The translations under genes were made by a program, and so were the position numbers. Of a stretch of DNA of 64,000 nt, positions 8,397 to 17,449 are shown one piece after another (the first letter of the stretch is position 1; every line of letters begins with the position of its first letter). The DNA is taken from the NCBI GenBank assembly GCA_965248155.1, contig CBDFIO010000001.1:806001-870000 (forward strand). The letters run 5' to 3'. The DNA comes from RFSX01 sp965248155. GTDB lineage: Bacteria > Bacteroidota > Bacteroidia > Chitinophagales > Saprospiraceae. The notes below the pieces were generated by a model. The model searched no databases and was not told where the DNA came from. It saw only the letters and a program-made list of their open reading frames with translations.

Positions 8397-8921
8397 AAAC
8401 TAACAACAACACCGATACCATTTTCTGTATTTGTAAATTGAATCTCGAATGAGATTTTTTCGTAGGTATTCAAATCACTGGATTGATTAAATAAATCAAT
8501 AGCCTTCTTTTTTTTTTTTGTGATTATAAGCAATTCCATTGATAATTCCTGCGGTTCCTGAAATCGGAACAACGAATATCCAGGATAGAATTCCGATAAG
8601 AGAACCTGTAGAAGTACACCAAAGGTCACAATACATATTAGGATCTACCGGATCAATAATTGGTGCCAAAGTCCCGACAACCATAGCTCCTAAGGATAAA
8701 TATCCTCCGAATTTCGATTTCGTTCTACTTATGAGTGCCCTTTTGTAAAGTGTGTATGCGTTAGAATTCTGACTAAAAACATCATCCATTTGATGAAATG
8801 GATAGTCTTCATTTTCATACTCGTACAAGTTGTAGGATAGCTGAGTGATCCTTTGACCATTGCAATCACATAGCGAAAATAAGAAGAGACAACATATGAC
8901 GAAAAACTTGATGATACTCAT
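8393..8921 (-). pseudogene. hypothetical exported protein, frameshifted at a homopolymer
   Basis: Frame one (8921 to 8496) encodes a signal peptide (IIKFFVICCLFLFSLCDC) and a body with two hydrophobic Gly-rich segments (GGYLSLGAMVVGTLAPI; GSLIGILSWIFVVPISGTAGII), then runs into NHKKKK. At this point the coding strand has 12 A in a row (8508-8519). The next frame continues naturally as KKKAIDLFNQSSDLNTYEKISFEIQF... to TAG at 8393. The whole would be about 175 aa. Either a one-base slip has broken the gene, the run is a sequencing error, or slippage makes some full-length product. Function unknown. Confidence 0.6.
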
Positions 8922-9054
8922 TATGAACAGATTAGTGAACAGTTCTTAGCCGTTAAATTAATTGCATATTCTGAGTCAGGGGGATTAATTTCCTCAATTG
9001 GGACATCTTCTTGTTGGATCCTTATATTAGTGAAGTTAGGCTAGGTATTCTTAT

Positions 9055-9781
9055 TCACTGATAAATAATCCGAACCCAATAATGACCTTTTTTATCCACG
9101 GTAAACGTGTCGATTTTTATTTTATCACCTTGTTTGGCGACCCTGACAAATCGGGGTAAACTATATTTAGGAGGTTCTGGCTTTCCGAATCTTATATTGG
9201 CATCTTTTTTTAATGTGTAGGATTTTCCGATTTCAGGAAGACGTTCGATAATCCAATGCAGACTTTGGCTCGCGTTGAAAGTTGCCAAGGTATAACAATT
9301 CATTTAATTGGCTGGCAGCTGATTTAGATGTCTGCTGCTTATCAATTTTATTAATTATCTCCAAAGCATTTTTTTGAATATCGGATAATTGGGTAGTAGA
9401 GTCTACTTCTGTCATATCCAGGTTAGCTAAAACGTTATTCACAACTTCCTTGATCGCCGGATCTCTGGTACCAATATCAACCAACACATCGAGGAGATGT
9501 TGTTTACCAGGAGCGAGGATCATTTGAGCCGCAATTTCTGGATCGTCCTCTTTTTTGAGCATATAGATAGCATAGGCGCCCATTTTAGATTTTGTAATAT
9601 CCTTGCTGGCTATCATTTCCATAAATGGTTTCATTGCCGATACATTGGCAATCTGACCTTGAATATCTGATAAACTCTTGTTAAAAAAATAACCCAGGAC
9701 GGCAATCAATACAGGTGTCAGCAATAATATGACGGATTGAATATTGTCCCAGCCGCTTCTTGATTTTTTTTGATCTGCCAT
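9055..9781 (-). pseudogene. membrane-anchored SH3b-like protein gene, probably frameshifted
   Basis: Two minus-strand frames overlap by 71 nt. The first (9781-9233, 182 codons) encodes a short N-terminus, one transmembrane segment (SVILLLTPVLIAVLGYFF) and an alpha-helical domain. The second (9303-9055) encodes a fragment matching the bacterial SH3 pattern: YTLKKDANIRFGKP ... VRVAKQGDKIKID ... GHYWVRI. The first frame's last 20 residues look like out-of-frame coding. I infer one original gene of about 240 codons with a one-base shift between 9233 and 9303. Two overlapping real genes cannot be excluded. Confidence 0.5.
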
Positions 9782-9823
9782 TGCAATTGTTTTGAGTAAG
9801 TAATAAAGCTAAGATTTTTCCAA

Positions 9824-12088
9824 TCAGTGGTGGTGTTGTCCTTCATTAAATTTGATCGATGAGACATTTATATTTTCAAGTTTTGCAACTCCTTGTGTAA
9901 CCATAATGTAAGATCCAGCCGATACGCCTTCGATAATTTGCGGTTCTAATTGACCAGGCCATATAATTTCTATTTTATCGATCTTGGTAAAAGAACCTAG
10001 CCCTTGTTGTATCATTAACGGATTGGCACCAAAACTTCCTCCGGAATTCAATCTGGAGTAAAAATTATGTCGTTCTCCCTTTGCATTTGAAGCCGTAATC
10101 TTTACTCTTGCACCAATTGCTGATCTATTGGAAGAAGAACCTTTCAATTTTAGTTTAATCCAATTATTGCTGTTACCGGGATTGACAAATAATGCATTCA
10201 TAAAATTATCACCATCGTACGAACCACCCAGGACATGATAAATATCTTGATCTCCATCATTATCCAGATCACCAAAGGCCACACCATGTCCTTTTTGCAG
10301 ATGACCGAAACCTCCAGACTTTGTAACATCGTAAAACTGTTTCCCCCTTCCATTAAGAAACATCCTGTTGGGTATTAATGCCCGAAAATCCGGAGTCCCG
10401 GTGGCGGCATAAAAGTCGGGGTATCCATCATTGTTCAGGTCACCAAAATTACATCCCATGGTGTATAAAACTTTATTCACGTTTGCTTCTTTGGTTACAT
10501 CCGTGAAGGTCCCATTCTTCTCATTTCTGTATAGCTTAGGCATTTCTGCTGTAACTGGAATTCCTAAATAATCCTTCGCTACTTCTCCAGCAGCAGTTTC
10601 AAATTGTCTAAAATCAAATCCGCTTACAAAAATATCTTCCCATCCATCCTGATTATAATCAAAAAACCAGCATGGGAAACTTAAGAGAGGTCCAGTCGTG
10701 TTTGAGAATTCTGCCACATTGACAAATCTATAATCATTGGTTGGTCCTCCGTTTTTGAGGAGATAATTATTACCGTTAATAAGTGAAAGATATACGTCAG
10801 GATAACTGTCATTATTGTAGTCACCCCAGACGCAGCCTTTAACAAAAGCTTGTATGGACATCCCTTTTTCAATGGAAACATCTCTAAAAGTTCCATCACC
10901 ATTATTCTTAAACAATTGGGATGGAGCTTTATTGTTTCGTGAATATTCATTACCAATGAAAAGATCTATCCAACCATCATTGTTGTAATCAGCCCAAGAA
11001 GCCGTCTGGGTTGGAAAACGGCAATATAAACCACTTTCCTTCGTGACATCTGTAAAAGTTCCGTTTCCGTTATTTCTTAATAAAGAATTCGGATGATTAC
11101 CTTCTGTCCCAAGCCAGGCGCCTCTTAGAATTAATACGTCAACCCATCCGTCATTGTTATAATCTGCCTGGACCATATTCAGTCCACTCCACAACCCAGT
11201 TAGGCCTGCTTCTTCGGTTAAATCATCAAAGCCACCGCTGGTGTTATTTTGAAAATAATGTAGTTGATCATCAAGACCGTAGGAACTCACCATTAAGTCC
11301 AAATAACTGTCATTGTTAAAATCATCCATAACAACGCTTCCTGAAATATCATTAACAGCAATTCCCAATGACATGCTAATATCTTTAAATCGTGGAAAGC
11401 TCACTTCCGATTCGAAAACCCTGGGGTCTATAAGAAACTGCTTTTCAATTTGGGATGGATATGCTCCCAAAGTCATTTGAGTAATGTTATATAACCACAT
11501 TGTTTGAAAATCTGGCTCGGGAGTGTTCAATAATTCTCTAAAAATCTTTAGTGCACTTTCCCCACCTTCCCGTCGCAGGTGTTGGCCCTCTTTTTCTATA
11601 GGAATGATACACGAATATTCGTTATGATTTTCTATGCAATTTTCGATCTCTGCTTTTCGTAAATATGCAACCCCCAAAACTTCTTTAATCGAATGCATGG
11701 CGTTCGATGGAAGGTTCAATCTATTATTATTAATATATGTTAAAATTGAACTCAGCCTGGTGATCGAAAGTTCATATTCACCTGCATTAAGCCATTCAAT
11801 TCCAGATTTAAACATAAGGCTTAGTAATTCGCCTGGAGCTTGTGTGATTTTAATTTTTTCATCAATTGCCATAGCTCTCTTTCTGTTGAGATGCCAGGTT
11901 TCAATATTATCCTGGTTCATTGCAATTTCTTTTAATTCCTCAACCATTTCCAATGTTGAAGCCTGGGAAATTGTATTTGCTTTTTTCTCGGAATTTTGAC
12001 AAGAAGATATAATAAGGAGAATAGCAAAAAATATAGATCCACAATGATATATTCCAATAGTCTTCTTTGTGATTGTATTTCTGATCAT
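9824..12088 (-). CDS. FG-GAP/VCBS repeat lipoprotein with ASPIC/UnbV domain
   Basis: 754 aa, intact. The leader ends in a lipobox (ISSC, Cys30), so the protein is an envelope lipoprotein. Residues ~70-200 are helical and TPR-like. Residues ~230-640 hold repeated Asp-rich FG-GAP/VCBS motifs (DFNNDSYLDLM, DYNNDGWVDVL, DYNNDGWIDLF, DYNNDSYPDVY, DYNQDGWEDIF, DLNNDGYPDFY, DLDNDGDQDIY) that bind Ca2+ and form a beta-propeller. The C-terminus is an ASPIC/UnbV (CRTAC1-like) domain (WIKLKLKGSSSNRSAIGARVKI ... IEIIWPG). Such proteins are common in Bacteroidota but their substrate is generally unknown. The ending is His-rich (GQHHH). Confidence 0.85.
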   Translation of the reverse strand: MIRNTITKKTIGIYHCGSIFFAILLIISSCQNSEKKANTISQASTLEMVEELKEIAMNQDNIETWHLNRKRAMAIDEKIKITQAPGELLSLMFKSGIEWLNAGEYELSITRLSSILTYINNNRLNLPSNAMHSIKEVLGVAYLRKAEIENCIENHNEYSCIIPIEKEGQHLRREGGESALKIFRELLNTPEPDFQTMWLYNITQMTLGAYPSQIEKQFLIDPRVFESEVSFPRFKDISMSLGIAVNDISGSVVMDDFNNDSYLDLMVSSYGLDDQLHYFQNNTSGGFDDLTEEAGLTGLWSGLNMVQADYNNDGWVDVLILRGAWLGTEGNHPNSLLRNNGNGTFTDVTKESGLYCRFPTQTASWADYNNDGWIDLFIGNEYSRNNKAPSQLFKNNGDGTFRDVSIEKGMSIQAFVKGCVWGDYNNDSYPDVYLSLINGNNYLLKNGGPTNDYRFVNVAEFSNTTGPLLSFPCWFFDYNQDGWEDIFVSGFDFRQFETAAGEVAKDYLGIPVTAEMPKLYRNEKNGTFTDVTKEANVNKVLYTMGCNFGDLNNDGYPDFYAATGTPDFRALIPNRMFLNGRGKQFYDVTKSGGFGHLQKGHGVAFGDLDNDGDQDIYHVLGGSYDGDNFMNALFVNPGNSNNWIKLKLKGSSSNRSAIGARVKITASNAKGERHNFYSRLNSGGSFGANPLMIQQGLGSFTKIDKIEIIWPGQLEPQIIEGVSAGSYIMVTQGVAKLENINVSSIKFNEGQHHH

Positions 12089-12215
12089 CTATAGCTTGGC
12101 TTTCTGTTAAAATTATTTCAATTCCTCTTGAAATGTAATCAAATTGGAATGAAAAATACGATATAATTTTAAATGAAGATGAGCATATTTAAAAACGTGA
12201 ATACATTCTTTTCAT

Positions 12216-12223
12216 TAGCTTTG
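12216..12223 (+). promoter_or_regulatory. possible Bacteroidota -7 element of cfa
   Basis: TAGCTTTG fits the Bacteroidota -7 consensus TAnnTTTG. Transcription would begin around 12230, just after the first ATG of the frame (12225), which supports the ATG at 12267 as the true start. I see no good -33 TTG at the expected distance. Confidence 0.35.
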
Positions 12224-12266
12224 AATGACAGTACGATTATCAACTCCATACCTGCAATTAATAAGC

Positions 12267-13379
12267 ATGACTGCCAAACAAATAATACAAAAGATTCTAA
12301 CTGAGGCAGATATTGTTATCAACGGGGGCCGTCCCTGGGATATTCAGGTTCACAATGAAAAACTTTATTCTCGCATCATGGCACAAGGTACATTGGGAGC
12401 TGGTGAATCCTATATGGATGGTTGGTGGGATGTTGAAGCACTTGATGTGTTTTTCACAAATTTGCTTCGAATAGATATTGAAAGTAAACTAAGGAAAAAT
12501 CCTGTTTTAATATTAAGTATCCTTAAAGGTCTTATCTTTAATTTGCAGCGTATGAAAGTCTTTCAAATTGCTGAAGAGCATTACGATATAGGCAATGACT
12601 TATATACCAAAATGCTCGATAGCCGGCTTACCTATTCGTGTGGTTATTGGAAGGATGCAAAAACAAATGAAGAGGCGCAAAAGGCCAAGCTGGATTTGGT
12701 TTGCCGCAAACTTAATCTAAAGATGGGTGATAAAGTATTGGATATAGGTTCTGGTTGGGGAAGCTTTATCAATTACGCAGCTGAAAATTATGGCGTAGAA
12801 TGTGTGGGAATAACCGTCTCAAAAGAACAAGCGCGATACGCAAATGCACACAAAGATAATTTGCCTGTCGAAACAAGACTCCAGGACTATATGGACATCA
12901 ATGAAAAATTTGATCATATAGTCTCAATTGGAATGTTTGAACACGTAGGTAGGAAGAACTACCGAAGGTTTATGAAGAAAGTTCATTCGTTACTCAAAGA
13001 AGATGGACTATTCCTTCTCCATACGCAGGTGGCTTCTTTTCGTGTGAGAAGCAGTGGGGATCCTTGGGTTTCAAAGTATATTTTCCCAAATTCCGAACTC
13101 CCTGCGCTTGATAGAATATTGAAAGCTTCTGACAATTTATTTTATACCGAAGACATGCACAATTTTGGGTTGGATTATGTAAAAACACTTCTGGAATGGG
13201 AACGAAACTTTGTTGATAGTTGGGAAACTCTCAAAGAATCGTATGATGATCGATTTTACAGGATGTGGCGCTATTATTTGCTTTCTTTTGTAGGGACATT
13301 TCGTGCACGAAGAAATTGTCTTTGGCAATCTGTTTTTTCAAAGAACGGAGTGAGAGGAGGTTATCAGGCTGTGCGATAG
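12267..13379 (+). CDS. cfa: cyclopropane-fatty-acyl-phospholipid synthase
   Basis: 370 aa from ATG 12267 (the frame also opens at 12225; the shorter form matches the start of the conserved domain and a possible promoter at 12216-12223). It transfers a methylene group from S-adenosylmethionine to unsaturated acyl chains of membrane phospholipids. Visible family motifs: GESYMDGWWDVEALD; EHYDIGNDLY; the SAM-binding loop VLDIGSGWGSF; VSIGMFEHVG; the PWVSKYIFPN block; and the C-terminal FRARRNCLWQSVFSK. It aligns along its whole length with enterobacterial Cfa as I remember it. It is transcribed divergently from the ASPIC lipoprotein gene. Confidence 0.93.
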   Translation: MTAKQIIQKILTEADIVINGGRPWDIQVHNEKLYSRIMAQGTLGAGESYMDGWWDVEALDVFFTNLLRIDIESKLRKNPVLILSILKGLIFNLQRMKVFQIAEEHYDIGNDLYTKMLDSRLTYSCGYWKDAKTNEEAQKAKLDLVCRKLNLKMGDKVLDIGSGWGSFINYAAENYGVECVGITVSKEQARYANAHKDNLPVETRLQDYMDINEKFDHIVSIGMFEHVGRKNYRRFMKKVHSLLKEDGLFLLHTQVASFRVRSSGDPWVSKYIFPNSELPALDRILKASDNLFYTEDMHNFGLDYVKTLLEWERNFVDSWETLKESYDDRFYRMWRYYLLSFVGTFRARRNCLWQSVFSKNGVRGGYQAVR

Positions 13380-13463
13380 AAAAGAATTACCCGACCCGTC
13401 AGCATTGCATTCTGCTAGATTAAAAATTGCGAAATCCTGTATTTTTAATAATTTAACTTTAAA

Positions 13464-13940
13464 TTACCATCCACCCAGACTTAAATTGAAACTATCTCCC
13501 AAAATACCTCCGCCGGAATAAATAGCAAGTATAACTAAGGCATCAATTCCAGCACCTACTAAAAAACCAGTGGTGGCACTATTTGTATTTACAGGGTAGA
13601 TTTTAGTATTTGTGATCTCATGTGCAGGAATACTCTGGGTATTTCCCTTTTTCTTTATCAATACAAATTCTACTGTATTGCTTTCTTCCAGGCGAAAATC
13701 TCTTCCTTGGTATCTGCCATAAATTTGTTCACCGTTGTTAAGTGTTAGTTCGATGTTAAATCGAGTACTGGCCGGGTGGATCCAACCTTTAGCATCTATC
13801 AAAGCAATTTTTGATTTCTTTTGATCTTTATTTTCTTTTAATCCTCCAATCAGTGCTCCAGTGACCATGCAGGATTGAAGAGGTGTTAAAAATGATATTA
13901 TTAGAATATAGCAGACTGATTTATAAATATGGTTTTTCAT
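13464..13940 (-). CDS. hypothetical lipoprotein
   Basis: 158 aa with a signal peptide and lipobox (PLQSC, Cys24) followed by a Gly-rich stretch. The middle part is beta-rich (RFNIELTLNNGEQIYGRYQGRDFRLEE), suggesting a small barrel or Sm-like fold. A hydrophobic Gly/Ala segment (TTGFLVGAGIDALVILAIY) near the C-terminus could sit in the membrane. No family is recognised. It is convergent with cfa. Confidence 0.65.
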   Translation of the reverse strand: MKNHIYKSVCYILIISFLTPLQSCMVTGALIGGLKENKDQKKSKIALIDAKGWIHPASTRFNIELTLNNGEQIYGRYQGRDFRLEESNTVEFVLIKKKGNTQSIPAHEITNTKIYPVNTNSATTGFLVGAGIDALVILAIYSGGGILGDSFNLSLGGW

Positions 13941-14160
13941 GATATTGAATTTAAATTTTGAATACTATACTCAAGGTAGACAAGACTTTATTTGAAGGCG
14001 AGTAGAATTGTAACGAACCTGGGGATTATTGTAACATTTTAATTTGCACAAAGTGATGCGTATTGCACACCTTCCATCGTTTACCGCATTCATCCCCCAA
14101 TATCAGAGAATCGTCGAAAATCTATAGCTATTTTGTTAAACTATGTTAATTTTTTCATCA

Positions 14161-14188
14161 TTGACTGGCATTTAAGAATAATTATACT
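14161..14188 (+). promoter_or_regulatory. promoter of the blaI-like gene
   Basis: TTGACT (14161-14166) and TATACT (14183-14188), separated by 16 bp, match a sigma70-like -35/-10 pair. The start point would fall around 14195, directly before the palindrome at 14199-14214. Confidence 0.5.
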
Positions 14189-14198
14189 AATATTTACG

Positions 14199-14214
14199 TA
14201 CGATAGTTATCGTA
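14199..14214. promoter_or_regulatory. probable BlaI operator palindrome
   Basis: TACGATA-GT-TATCGTA, a perfect 7-2-7 inverted repeat ending 3 bp before the blaI ATG and immediately downstream of the promoter at 14161-14188. BlaI/MecI repressors bind short dyads of this kind, often with TAC/GTA ends, in their own promoter. Autoregulation is inferred from position and symmetry. Confidence 0.6.
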
Positions 14215-14217
14215 GAG

Positions 14218-14601
14218 ATGAAAAAAATACATAAACCCACAGACTCTGAACTCGAAATTCTCAACATCTTATGGACAGTTGGTCCTGCGAGCGTCAGGGT
14301 TATTCACGAACGCTTGTCTGAAACCAAAAACATCTTTTATACAACAACTCTGAAAACCATGCAGATTATGTTAGAAAAGGGATTACTCGACAGAGATATA
14401 TCTACGAGATCACACATATATGCACCAAAAGTCTCAAAAACCGATATCCAAAAAAATATAGTAGGCCGTCTTAAAGACACTGTTTTCGGAGGATCTCTGG
14501 GCCAACTTATAATAAGTGCTATAGGGCAGGGAAAACCGAGTAAGGAAGAACTGGAAACTATTAAATCATTGATCGATCAAATAGAAAAGGATAATGATTG
14601 A
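14218..14601 (+). CDS. BlaI/MecI-family transcriptional repressor
   Basis: 127 aa, usual length. The N-terminal winged helix (PTDSELEILNILWTVGPASVRVIHERL ... YTTTLKTMQIMLEKGLL) is typical of BlaI/MecI; the C-terminal helices (KDTVFGGSLGQLIISAI ... EELETIKSLIDQIEK) are the dimerisation and cleavage region. Normally the partner M56 metalloprotease leads to cleavage of this repressor when the signal arrives. The stop overlaps the ATG of the M56 gene at 14594. The partner gene is damaged, so the repressor may be locked in the DNA-bound state. Confidence 0.88.
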   Translation: MKKIHKPTDSELEILNILWTVGPASVRVIHERLSETKNIFYTTTLKTMQIMLEKGLLDRDISTRSHIYAPKVSKTDIQKNIVGRLKDTVFGGSLGQLIISAIGQGKPSKEELETIKSLIDQIEKDND

Positions 14602-16544
14602 TTGGATTGACATAGAATTGATCTATCCTTTGATGAAGGCGGATATTGCATTCCTTTTGGCAAGGATTGATCATTATGACCGTCATTTTGATCATCACGA
14701 GAATGCGTTTGATGACACGCCCGAACCACCTCTACTTTCTGAACGTGGTGGGGCTTGCAGTTCTTTTTTGGGCTTTTGTATTCACTTTCCAGTTTTATTA
14801 TAGTGGACAGTCCGGTGTGGTGGCCACGGACAATACCATCTTTGAAAACTCGCTCTTAATCAATATTTCACCATCAACGTCCAATTTGAAAACGATTTCA
14901 GTTGAAACGATCATAGTTTTATTATGGGTAATGGGAACTCTGGCTTTTCTTTTCAGATTTTTATTGAATACACTGTCCATTGTCAAAATCAAAAAAACAT
15001 CGATAAAAGTTTCTAAGGAGTGGCAAGATCGATTAGAGAGATTGAAAAACAGTATTGCTTGTACATTCAATGTTCAATTGCATTATTCAACGACTGTTGT
15101 TGTTCCGATGGTTCTCGGCGTCTTGGAACCGGTTATCATATTGCCACTCATTTATTTTAATAAAATGACAATAGATGAGCTGGAAAGTATACTGATTCAC
15201 GAACTGGTTCATGTACAGAGAAGAGACTTTTTATTCAATATTATCCAGCATATCGTAGAAAGTTTTATGTTCTTCAACCCGGCCACCTGGTGGATGTCCG
15301 GTCGTATTCATCGATACAGGGAATATTGTTGTGATGATGAAGTCCAGAGAGAGATGGGTGCCAATAGGTCTTATCTAAGTGCTCTTTATAAAGTTGCCTG
15401 TCATTCCATTGAATATCGAACCGCATCCGTTGCTTTAATCAAAAATAAATCAGAATTAATTATGAGAGTTAAAAGAATGCTTAACAAATCAAGAGAAGAA
15501 TTGTCATACAAACCTATCCTAAGTGCTATTGCTCTTAGTTTGGTCGTCTTCTTTTCTTTCCAATACATTTCTTCCGGTGATGAAAAATTGCAAAACCTCG
15601 AAGAAATTATAGACCTGTCGGAAATAAACTTATCCGAGGAGATCGATTTCAATCCTGTATTTCAGTTGAATAGATTGAATGAGCTTAAAGCCGAAGTTCA
15701 GCCTGGGCTTCAAACTTTCAAGGACAAACCAACTCCTGCAAATCAAACGACTACAATAGCCAATCGATTACCCTTGCAGGAGATCATTGATATCAATAAT
15801 CATAAAGAACTAAGCCTGTTAAGTCTTCATCATTCGTCAGAGAAGATGAGATCAATGACATTTGTTTCGGACACACTGCCTTCAAATCCCAAGATTCGGG
15901 AATTGGAAGAGCTTCTTGAACAAAAGACCGAGGAATTGGAAGAATTAACAGATCAATTGTCCGAAGAAATGGAGGAATCCATTGAATTAGAAATCGAAAA
16001 AATGGAAGAATTGGTCGAACAACTGGAGAAAGTCATGGAACCAAAAATGGAAGCGCTTGAAGAAGAAATGAATGAAGAAGAATTGGAAAGAATAGAATAG
16101 TTGGCTGAATTATTAGAAGATAAATTAGATAATCTCAATGATGACATCGAAAGACTGCAAGATGACCCAGATAATGAAAAGAACAGAAAAGCGATAGAAG
16201 AAAACCGACGCGAAATAGAAAATATCCATAAGGGAATAAGAATCGAGATGGAAGGATTTAATGAAGCGCACAATGAGATTATGAATGATCCGGAAGTGAT
16301 ACGCATCCAAAAAGAAATACAAATTGTGAGCGAACAAATAGGTGAAAGCCACAAGGAATATGAAAATATCTGGACCGAAGAAACCGAAGCAATTCAACAA
16401 GAGATCAATAAGATGCAACACGAGATACAGGTAAAGGTGAATGCCATGACCCAGGGTTTATCAGAAAAAATCAATGCCAAGGCAAAGGAAATAGAAAAAA
16501 TAGCTCAAGAACTAAAAGAGGAAAGGAAAAAAGCTAAAAAATAG
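14594..16544 (+). pseudogene. BlaR1/MecR1-like M56 metalloprotease gene with frameshift and nonsense lesion
   Basis: The expected start is ATG 14594, overlapping the blaI stop, and encodes MIDWIDIELIYPLMKA. The frame must then shift by one base near 14635-14645 to read LHSFWQGLIIMTVILI, the normal first membrane segment of M56 proteins; the shifted frame alone could only start at TTG 14646. It then encodes further membrane segments, the zinc site HELVH in an IHELVHVQRRDF block (codon 185 from the TTG), and YREYCCDDEVQREMG. After the peptidase domain a long Glu/Lys-rich coiled coil begins. A TAG at 16098-16100 interrupts it, but the same frame continues as coiled coil to 16544. Two lesions suggest decay; TTG initiation with a shorter product ending at 16100 remains possible. 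Confidence 0.7.
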
Positions 16545-16601
16545 CGCTAAGGAAGCGCGTTCCCTGGTCTTCGAATCGGAAGAGCTACTTTAAAAAGCGT
16601 T

Positions 16602-17399
16602 TTATTCTTCTTCGGTAGATGACTTTTGCTTATTACCAAATTTTGTGAATGGAAAAAGCATTGGAACTCTGCTTTGATAGTCTGCATAGGCTTCTCCGAT
16701 TTCGGCTCTAAGATCTTTTTCTTCGAAATATTTTACAGCAATAAGAATATAGGCTGTCGTCACTGCGGCAAATAATAGGTGTCCCAAGGTCATTAGAGGC
16801 GTCGCCCAAAAAGCTATAATAAATCCGGTCATTATGGGATGTCTCACAAATTTATAGAAATAGCTTTCTTTAAATTCTAATCCAGTAGGTGGTTTGTTTC
16901 TGAAATAATTAAACACATGATCCAATCCAAAAAGATGAAAATGATTGATCATAAATGTCGAAAGCAGTACGACAATCCATCCAAACCAAAATGAGGCAGT
17001 TAAAATCATTGCAAGAGTTTCGTTCTGCACATCCCAAACCTTACCAAGCATAGGTTGCCATTACCAGAATATAAGGAGTAAAATCAAGCTGGTCAGAAGC
17101 ACAAAGGTACTTCGTTCTAACGTAGGGCTTATTATTTTTGTCCACCATTTTTTAAAGGAGGGTCTGGCCATAACGGTATGCTGAATAGCGAAAAGACCCA
17201 ACAAGAGCATGTTTATTATTATCGAAGTCGTAAGATCGGATTCTGTTCCGGAATCAATGCTTTTGGGTACAAATACATTACCTACAAATCCGATAGCATA
17301 AAGAAAAGAAACCAGAAAGACTACATAGGCTATAATACCATAAAGGGAAAAGATTGATTTTTTCATTGCTTTGGTTGGTTGGTTTTGGTCAAGATACAA
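16602..17399 (-). pseudogene. MddA/NnrU-type methyltransferase gene with in-frame TAA
   Basis: A 265-codon frame broken by TAA at 17061-17063. Upstream part (17399-17064): four hydrophobic segments with LLGLFAIQHTVMARPSFKKWW and ERSTFVLLTSLILLLIFW. Downstream part (17060-16602): WQPMLGKVWDVQN, then YFYKFVRHPIMTGFIIAFWATPLMT and YFEEKDL, the signature of the membrane methyltransferase fold (isoprenylcysteine methyltransferase/NnrU, including methanethiol S-methyltransferase MddA). The stop lies between IFW and WQP, where relatives have Gln, so CAA to TAA is likely. If functional it would methylate a small thiol at the membrane. Confidence 0.75.
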
Positions 17400-17449
17400 A
17401 AAAGATATACTATTATATCTACCATCTACAATCTAAATTGATAAGTCAC

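Noticed and set aside
14594..14803. Separate short gene starting at ATG 14594
   Set aside because: Only its first ~16 codons look natural; the rest is out-of-frame reading of the M56 gene. It is the broken start of that gene.
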